DNA of 8,895 nt from Archangium sp. (GTDB lineage: Bacteria > Myxococcota > Myxococcia > Myxococcales > Myxococcaceae), in assembly GCA_016793525.1 (NCBI GenBank), contig JAEUJT010000519.1, positions 1-8,895 of the forward strand, written 5' to 3'. Of this stretch, positions 5,443 to 8,895 are shown in pieces. How positions within the stretch are numbered: position 1 is the stretch's first letter; each line of letters starts with the position of its first letter. Both the position numbers and the translations under genes were made by a program. The notes beneath the pieces are model-generated. The model had not been told where the DNA came from. It was given only the letters and a program-made list of their open reading frames with translations, and searched no databases.

Positions 5443-6399
5443 GTGAGGCTCGAACTCCGGCGCGTGGCGGTGATGGCGCTCCTGACCGCGAGCGCGTGCT
5501 CGGTCTCCACCGCAGTCTCGCCCTCCACGGTGTTTTCGTGCCGCACGTCGGCCGATTGCTTCGACGGCTTTTCCTGCCGGGCGCAGACGTGCGTCGAAGG
5601 TCCACCGGAGGCCGTCGACGCCGCGGTGCCCGATGCGGGCGCGCCATCGGCCATCGACGCCCTCGACGCACTGAGCGGCCTCGCGCTCCACTTCGATTTC
5701 CGCCGCGGCCTCGAGCTCGACGCCGACGGAGGTGTGATCACCTGGCACGGTACGGGCCACGATGGCGGCGTGCGCGTGGTGAGCCAGCCGCTCGAGTCGC
5801 GCCGGCCGCAGCTGTACACCGACGGCATCGGTCGCCCGCCGGAGCGCGTCGAGGTGTACTTCGGGATTCCGGCGCTGGCGTCTGCTCAGCTGGCGGCAGA
5901 TATTCTGGGCCCGACGCCGCACCTCTTCGTCTTCATCGGCAAGGTTTCGTCCCGTGGCAGCACCGCCAACGCGGGCCTCACCGCGCTCAGCTTGACCGAC
6001 GTCACGGCGAACCAGTTGAGGTACTTCCCCGGCCTGCTGCGCGACGGGCGGGTGCGGAGCCTCCGCGGCGCCTTCATGCCCTTCTCTGGGCGCGCCTTCG
6101 CCGATGATCAGCCCACCGTGGTCATCTACCGGTACTCCAGCGACGCCGCCGACAACGTCGATGTCTCCGCGGGCGCGCAGCGGGCTCGAATGAGCGAAGC
6201 GCTCCAGCCGGTGACCGGCCCTGTCTACGGCCTGATGGCGCAGACCGGCGACTACCAAGGCGGCCTGGTCGAGGCCCGAATGCAGATGCTGCTGCTGTAC
6301 GTCTTGCCGGGGGCCACCCGCGCCGAGGTCGACGCGCGCGCCGACGAGGTGCTCCGACTGCTGCGCGACGACCCGCTGTACGCGCCGCTGGTGGAGTGA
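5443..6399 (+). CDS. lipoprotein with four-Cys module and possible LamG-like domain
   Basis: 318 residues from the GTG at 5443. MRLELRRVAVMALLTASAC is a lipoprotein signal: a basic start, a hydrophobic core and Cys19 after ASA, a slightly weak lipobox. Next comes a small Cys module, C33-x5-C39-x5-C45-x4-C50 (FSCRTSADCFDGFSCRAQTC), of the type common on myxobacterial surface proteins. After an Ala/Pro/Asp-rich spacer, residues about 78-318 look beta-rich, opening with LALHFDFRRGLELDADGG and ending in a helix. This resembles concanavalin/LamG-like sugar-binding folds, but I cannot confirm it. An in-frame ATG at 5332 would add 37 Arg-rich residues before the signal, which is unlikely. TACGCT at 5430-5435 is a possible -10 that would make the transcript leaderless; no good -35 is seen. 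It converges on the minus-strand operon with 13 bases between stops. Function unknown. Confidence 0.75.
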   Translation: MRLELRRVAVMALLTASACSVSTAVSPSTVFSCRTSADCFDGFSCRAQTCVEGPPEAVDAAVPDAGAPSAIDALDALSGLALHFDFRRGLELDADGGVITWHGTGHDGGVRVVSQPLESRRPQLYTDGIGRPPERVEVYFGIPALASAQLAADILGPTPHLFVFIGKVSSRGSTANAGLTALSLTDVTANQLRYFPGLLRDGRVRSLRGAFMPFSGRAFADDQPTVVIYRYSSDAADNVDVSAGAQRARMSEALQPVTGPVYGLMAQTGDYQGGLVEARMQMLLLYVLPGATRAEVDARADEVLRLLRDDPLYAPLVE

Positions 6400-6412
6400 C
6401 GCGGCGCCCGTC

Positions 6413-7180
6413 TCAGTCCAACACCACGCCCACCGCCACGCGCGCACCGAAGCGCTCGTTGTCGCGCACCTCGAAGATCTCGCCGTTGCCGCGGTCGGCT
6501 ACGGCCTTGTCGGCGCCCACCTGCAGGCTGAGCCCGATGGAGAGCCACCAGCGCTTCGACGAATACGCACACGTCGGACCGAGGAGGAGCGCGGTGCCCT
6601 GGTAGACGCCGCGCATGAAAGCCTCGCGCGCGCGCGCCTCGAACCCAGCGGAGAAGGCGCCCTGCATGGTGTACTGCGCGGCGAGGCTCTGCTCGAAGCG
6701 GGTGTCGATGCCGGCCGGCCCCGCCCACCACGCCGTGCGCGCGGCGGAGGCGTTGAAGGCGAGCAGCACGTTCCCCACGCGCTTGTCGACCACCAGCCGC
6801 GCCTCGACATCGAGCAGGGAGAAGCCGAGGCCCAGCTTGGCCAACACGCCCACGCCCACCACATCGTCGGCCGAGGTGAAGCCGTAGCGCCACACGCTGG
6901 CCAGCCGCGGGTCGATGGTGCGCGCGGGCACGCCGAAGGACTCGAGGTCGAGCTCGAGCCCGTAGAGCGTGTCGAGCTTCGGCGCCACCGGCTGCGCCAC
7001 AAGCACCCGCACGTCGAAGCGGGTGTAGCCCGCGTTGGCTCGGCCGTAGCGCGCGTTGACCCAGGTCTGCACGTCGGGCGCCGAGGTGGTCAGCGGCGCC
7101 GACTGCCAAGTGGCGGGAAAAGGACGATCGGCCAACGCGGCAGCACCGCACAGCAGCGCGAGGAGGAGGAGCGTTCGCAT
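6413..7180 (-). CDS. exported protein, possible outer-membrane beta-barrel
   Basis: A 255-residue protein. MRTLLLLALLCGAAALA is a clear Sec signal peptide, with cleavage expected at ALA/D (17/18). The mature part alternates polar and hydrophobic residues in many stretches, such as RFDVRVLVAQPV, LYGLELDLESF, LGLGFSLLDVEARLVV, WWLSIGLSLQVG and the C-terminal FGARVAVGVVLD, as in an outer-membrane barrel. The last residue is Asp rather than the usual Phe, so this is tentative. I recognise no named family. The frame stays open upstream into the next gene, but the signal peptide sets the start at 7180 (GTG 7183 is a close alternative). It is the last gene of the receiver operon, starting 5 bases after the previous stop. 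It probably acts at the cell surface together with the two-TM protein. Confidence 0.72.
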   Translation of the reverse strand: MRTLLLLALLCGAAALADRPFPATWQSAPLTTSAPDVQTWVNARYGRANAGYTRFDVRVLVAQPVAPKLDTLYGLELDLESFGVPARTIDPRLASVWRYGFTSADDVVGVGVLAKLGLGFSLLDVEARLVVDKRVGNVLLAFNASAARTAWWAGPAGIDTRFEQSLAAQYTMQGAFSAGFEARAREAFMRGVYQGTALLLGPTCAYSSKRWWLSIGLSLQVGADKAVADRGNGEIFEVRDNERFGARVAVGVVLD

Positions 7181-7185
7181 CACGG

Positions 7186-7779
7186 TCAGTCTTTCACTCG
7201 CTGCGGCGCGGCCACGGGAGGCTCGGTCGGCTCGACGGAGGTGTCGGGCATCACCGGCTGATACGCGCGGGTGTCGCGCTGCTCGACGCCCATGTCTTCG
7301 ACGAGGTGGGCGATGTCGGTGGCGAAGCGGCGCTTGGCCCACCACGCCTGCGCGTCGGGCAGCAGCGGACCGAAGAGGAAGAAGGCCACTGGCACCGGCT
7401 CGAACCAGTCGGGAATGGGCGTGCGCCACACGACGAGCGCCACCAGCAGGCCGGCAGCCCCGTAGGCCACCCGGCTGATGAAGTCGCCCTTTCGCCACGC
7501 GCCGTAGCCCGCACGCTCGAGGGCATGCTGCGCCTTGGCCAACGCAAGGTAGCGGGGGAGCGCGACGGCGTGCACGGCGTCAGTCACCCGGCGCCAGTAC
7601 ACCGCGTCGTCGGCGACCTCGCGAAAGGCGGCCTCGGCTTCGGTGAGCGCGGCGGCGGCTTCGGCGCGGAGCGTGTGTTCGACCTCGGCGCTCCACTCGG
7701 CGAGCCCTGCACGGCGGCGCTCGAGCAACGCCACGAGGTGGGCCGTCAGCTCTGGCAGGGAGAAGCGAGAAGGGTACAC
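7186..7779 (-). CDS. two-TM membrane protein with helical N-terminus
   Basis: A 197-residue protein of no family I recognise. Residues about 8-92 are charged, Ala/Glu/Arg-rich and probably form long helices or a coiled coil. Two hydrophobic segments follow, VAYGAAGLLVALVVW (104-118) and VPVAFFLFGPLL (129-140), joined by a short RTPIPDWFEP loop: a membrane hairpin with both ends on the same side. The tail (about 148-197) is soluble, ending in a Pro/Val/Glu-rich stretch. No signal peptide, enzyme motif or kinase motif is present. The start is GTG 7779; no ATG fits and the ribosome site is weak, so it may depend on coupling to the receiver gene, whose stop is 18 bases upstream. As the middle gene of the operon it could be the membrane partner of the receiver; that is inference. 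Confidence 0.72.
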   Translation of the reverse strand: MYPSRFSLPELTAHLVALLERRRAGLAEWSAEVEHTLRAEAAAALTEAEAAFREVADDAVYWRRVTDAVHAVALPRYLALAKAQHALERAGYGAWRKGDFISRVAYGAAGLLVALVVWRTPIPDWFEPVPVAFFLFGPLLPDAQAWWAKRRFATDIAHLVEDMGVEQRDTRAYQPVMPDTSVEPTEPPVAAPQRVKD

Positions 7780-7797
7780 GCAGCGACGGAGTGTACG

Positions 7798-8202
7798 TCA
7801 GGTGCCGAAAAATGCCTGGAGCGGCGTGCCGCGGTCGACGTGGTGCCGCAGCCACTGACTGAGCGCGTCGAGCTGCTTGCCGTGGAACGGCTTGCGCACG
7901 ATTTTCTGCACCGAGTGCGTCGCCAACGCGTGCGGCATCTCGAGGTCCATGGTGGCGCCGGTGATGATGACCACGATGCCGGTGAAGCCCACCGCGCGCG
8001 CGAGGTTGATGCACGAGAGGCCATCTCCTCCCGGCAGCCGGCGGTCGGCGACGATGACGGCCGGGCGCTGGTCTTCGAGCACCGCTTTGTTGCCTTCGGC
8101 CACCGTGCCCGCGGTCTTCACCTCGAACTCGAAGCTGAAGGACCGCTTGTAGAGCGCCGCGAGTTCGGGGTCGTCTTCGATGAGCAGGAGCTGCGGCTTC
8201 AT
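7798..8202 (-). CDS. stand-alone response-regulator receiver domain
   Basis: A 134-residue cytoplasmic protein made almost wholly of one CheY-like receiver domain. The full active site is present: acidic pair Asp10/Asp11 (LLLIEDD), phosphoacceptor Asp53 (VIVADRRLPGGDG), Thr81 (VIITGAT) and Lys104 (VRKPF). It should take phosphate from a histidine kinase, but no kinase and no output domain are in the window. Such proteins act by binding partners or as phosphorelay shuttles. After the domain, about 15 residues (VDRGTPLQAFFGT) form a short tail. I chose ATG 8202 because the domain starts right there and a purine run (AGGGGGG) precedes it; an upstream in-frame start at 8223 would add seven residues. 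First gene of the three-gene minus-strand unit, divergent from the glycosyltransferase. Confidence 0.92.
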   Translation of the reverse strand: MKPQLLLIEDDPELAALYKRSFSFEFEVKTAGTVAEGNKAVLEDQRPAVIVADRRLPGGDGLSCINLARAVGFTGIVVIITGATMDLEMPHALATHSVQKIVRKPFHGKQLDALSQWLRHHVDRGTPLQAFFGT

Positions 8203-8259
8203 GGGCCCCCCTAGAGCTAGCAAAACCGCTCGCGGGCGTCTCCGGTCTCACGCTCCCCT

Positions 8260-8267
8260 GGGGGGGG
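8260..8267. repeat. poly-G tract of eight
   Basis: Eight G in a row in the gap between the divergent receiver and glycosyltransferase genes. It is flanked by two copies of GGTCTC (8244-8249 and 8271-8276) and lies in an imperfect inverted repeat (CTCAC 8247-8251 with GTGAG 8267-8271, CCCC 8255-8258 with GGGG 8263-8266). Runs of this length can slip at replication. If GTG 8278 rather than 8323 starts the glycosyltransferase, the tract sits just before its ribosome site. Confidence 0.5.
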
Positions 8268-8312
8268 TGAGGTCTCGGTGACCCGCCGTGGCGGCCTGCG
8301 TCAACACCTGGT

Positions 8313-8317
8313 GGAGG
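8313..8317 (+). promoter_or_regulatory. Shine-Dalgarno deciding the glycosyltransferase start
   Basis: GGAGG lies five bases before GTG 8323, the best ribosome site among the in-frame candidates (GTG 8278 with GAGG 8269-8272, GTG 8323, GTG 8341). It is the reason 8323 is chosen, although the family often starts close to the HLVFVV strand, which would favour 8341. Confidence 0.5.
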
Positions 8318-8322
8318 AGGCG

Positions 8323-8895
8323 GTGTACAGAGCGCGCCGCGTGCCGCATCTCGTCTTCGTGGTGAACAACGCCGACTTCCTCGTCTCGCACCGGCTGTGC
8401 CTGGTCGACGGGGCGCTCCGCGATGGCTTCTCGGTGAGCGCGGTGGCGCCGCCCGGGTCGGTGCCCGAGGCCCTCACCGCGCGCGGGGTGACGGTGCACC
8501 CGTGGCAGGTGAGCCGGAAAGGCCAACATCTGGCCGCCGAAGCGGCGTCGGTGGCGCGGCTGGTGGGGCTGTACCGGGCGCTGCGCCCCGACGTGGTGCA
8601 CCACGTCACCATCAAGCCGGTGCTCTACGGGAGCGCCGCGGCGCGGGTGACGGGTGTGCGCGGCGTGGTGAACGCCGTGTCGGGGCTCGGCTACGTCTTC
8701 CTCGCTCGAGGGGTAGCCGCGGCGGCGCGGAGAACGGCGGTCGCGTTGGCGTATCGGGCGGCGCTGTCGGGCCCTCGAACGACGGTTGTGCTGCAGAACG
8801 ATGACGACGAAGCCGACCTCCGCCGCTTCGGCGCGCTGCCGGCGTCGGCCTCGGTGGAGAAGATTCGCGGCTCCGGCGTCGACCTCACCCGCTTC
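8323..8895 (+). CDS. GT4-type glycosyltransferase, 5' part
   Basis: The first 191 residues of a gene that runs off the window. It shows the N-terminal half of a GT-B glycosyltransferase of the GT4 kind used in capsule, O-antigen or exopolysaccharide assembly: HLVFVVNNADFLVSHRL (first strand and the SHR that follows), then RALRPDVVHHVTIKPVLYGS (86-105), VNAVSGLGYVF (116-126) and IRGSGVDLTRF (181-191). The last is the hinge leading into the missing donor-binding domain with its Glu motif. The segment IKPVLYGSAAAR...VSGLGYVF is typical of enzymes that add sugars to lipid-linked intermediates, such as PglA/CapM relatives; donor and acceptor are unknown. No membrane segment or signal is seen. It probably opens a polysaccharide locus to the right. 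It is transcribed away from the receiver operon with a 120-base gap. The start could also be 8341 or 8278. Confidence 0.9.
   Translation, partial: MYRARRVPHLVFVVNNADFLVSHRLCLVDGALRDGFSVSAVAPPGSVPEALTARGVTVHPWQVSRKGQHLAAEAASVARLVGLYRALRPDVVHHVTIKPVLYGSAAARVTGVRGVVNAVSGLGYVFLARGVAAAARRTAVALAYRAALSGPRTTVVLQNDDDEADLRRFGALPASASVEKIRGSGVDLTRF

Noticed and set aside
5065..6447. Minus-strand open frame of 460 codons
   Set aside because: Low-complexity Arg-rich product antisense to the TPR-like and lipoprotein genes; no domain recognisable.
7306..8214. Plus-strand open frame of 302 codons
   Set aside because: Antisense to the receiver and two-TM genes; the receiver has a complete active site, so the plus frame is a shadow.
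8283..8294. CCGCCGTGGCGG inverted repeat before the glycosyltransferase
   Set aside because: The stem is short and such CG dyads are common at this base composition; no T-run follows.

Overview
This is a GC-rich chromosomal window with strongly G/C-biased third codon positions. The gene content (FHA protein with a long acidic/proline linker, exported lipoproteins with Cys-rich modules, TPR-like envelope protein, stand-alone receiver, exopolysaccharide-type glycosyltransferase) suggests a delta-proteobacterial/Myxococcota-type bacterium. That assignment is an inference from style and gene families, not a proven identification. I see no rRNA, tRNA, CRISPR array, transposase or integrase.

Layout. 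Bases 1-186 hold a candidate terminator and a short dyad, and no convincing gene. At 187-981 (-) lies a protein joining an N-terminal ribbon-helix-helix-like segment to a C-terminal FHA domain. Divergent from it is a small rhodanese (1029-1400, +), then a tiny exported protein with eight cysteines (1466-1759, +), then a Maf/YceF-type nucleotide pyrophosphatase (1778-2362, +). A putative HELSH-type zinc metalloprotease (2389-3150, -) converges on maf. The 3160-3365 gap holds a recognisable 3' remnant of an alpha/beta-hydrolase gene (+), ending just before a CrtC/AttH-like lipocalin-fold lipoprotein (3366-4454, +). Next come a TPR-like protein with one C-terminal membrane segment (4491-5273, +) and a lipoprotein with a four-Cys module and a possible LamG-like domain (5443-6399, +).

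Converging on that is a compact three-gene minus-strand unit: stand-alone receiver (7798-8202), two-TM protein with a helical N-terminus (7186-7779) and a signal-peptide protein that may be an outer-membrane barrel (6413-7180). Gaps are 18 and 5 bases, so the three are probably one transcript. Divergent from it, the 5' part of a GT4-type glycosyltransferase (8323 to the window end, +) probably opens a surface-polysaccharide locus that continues outside the window.

Most products are predicted to be exported or membrane-associated. The two parts most worth following are the receiver/two-TM/outer-membrane operon, which has no kinase or output domain in sight, and the hydrolase remnant. The rest looks like ordinary, little-characterised chromosomal background. 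Two genes (FHA and the eight-Cys protein) have promoter-like -10 elements so close to the start codon that leaderless transcripts are likely.
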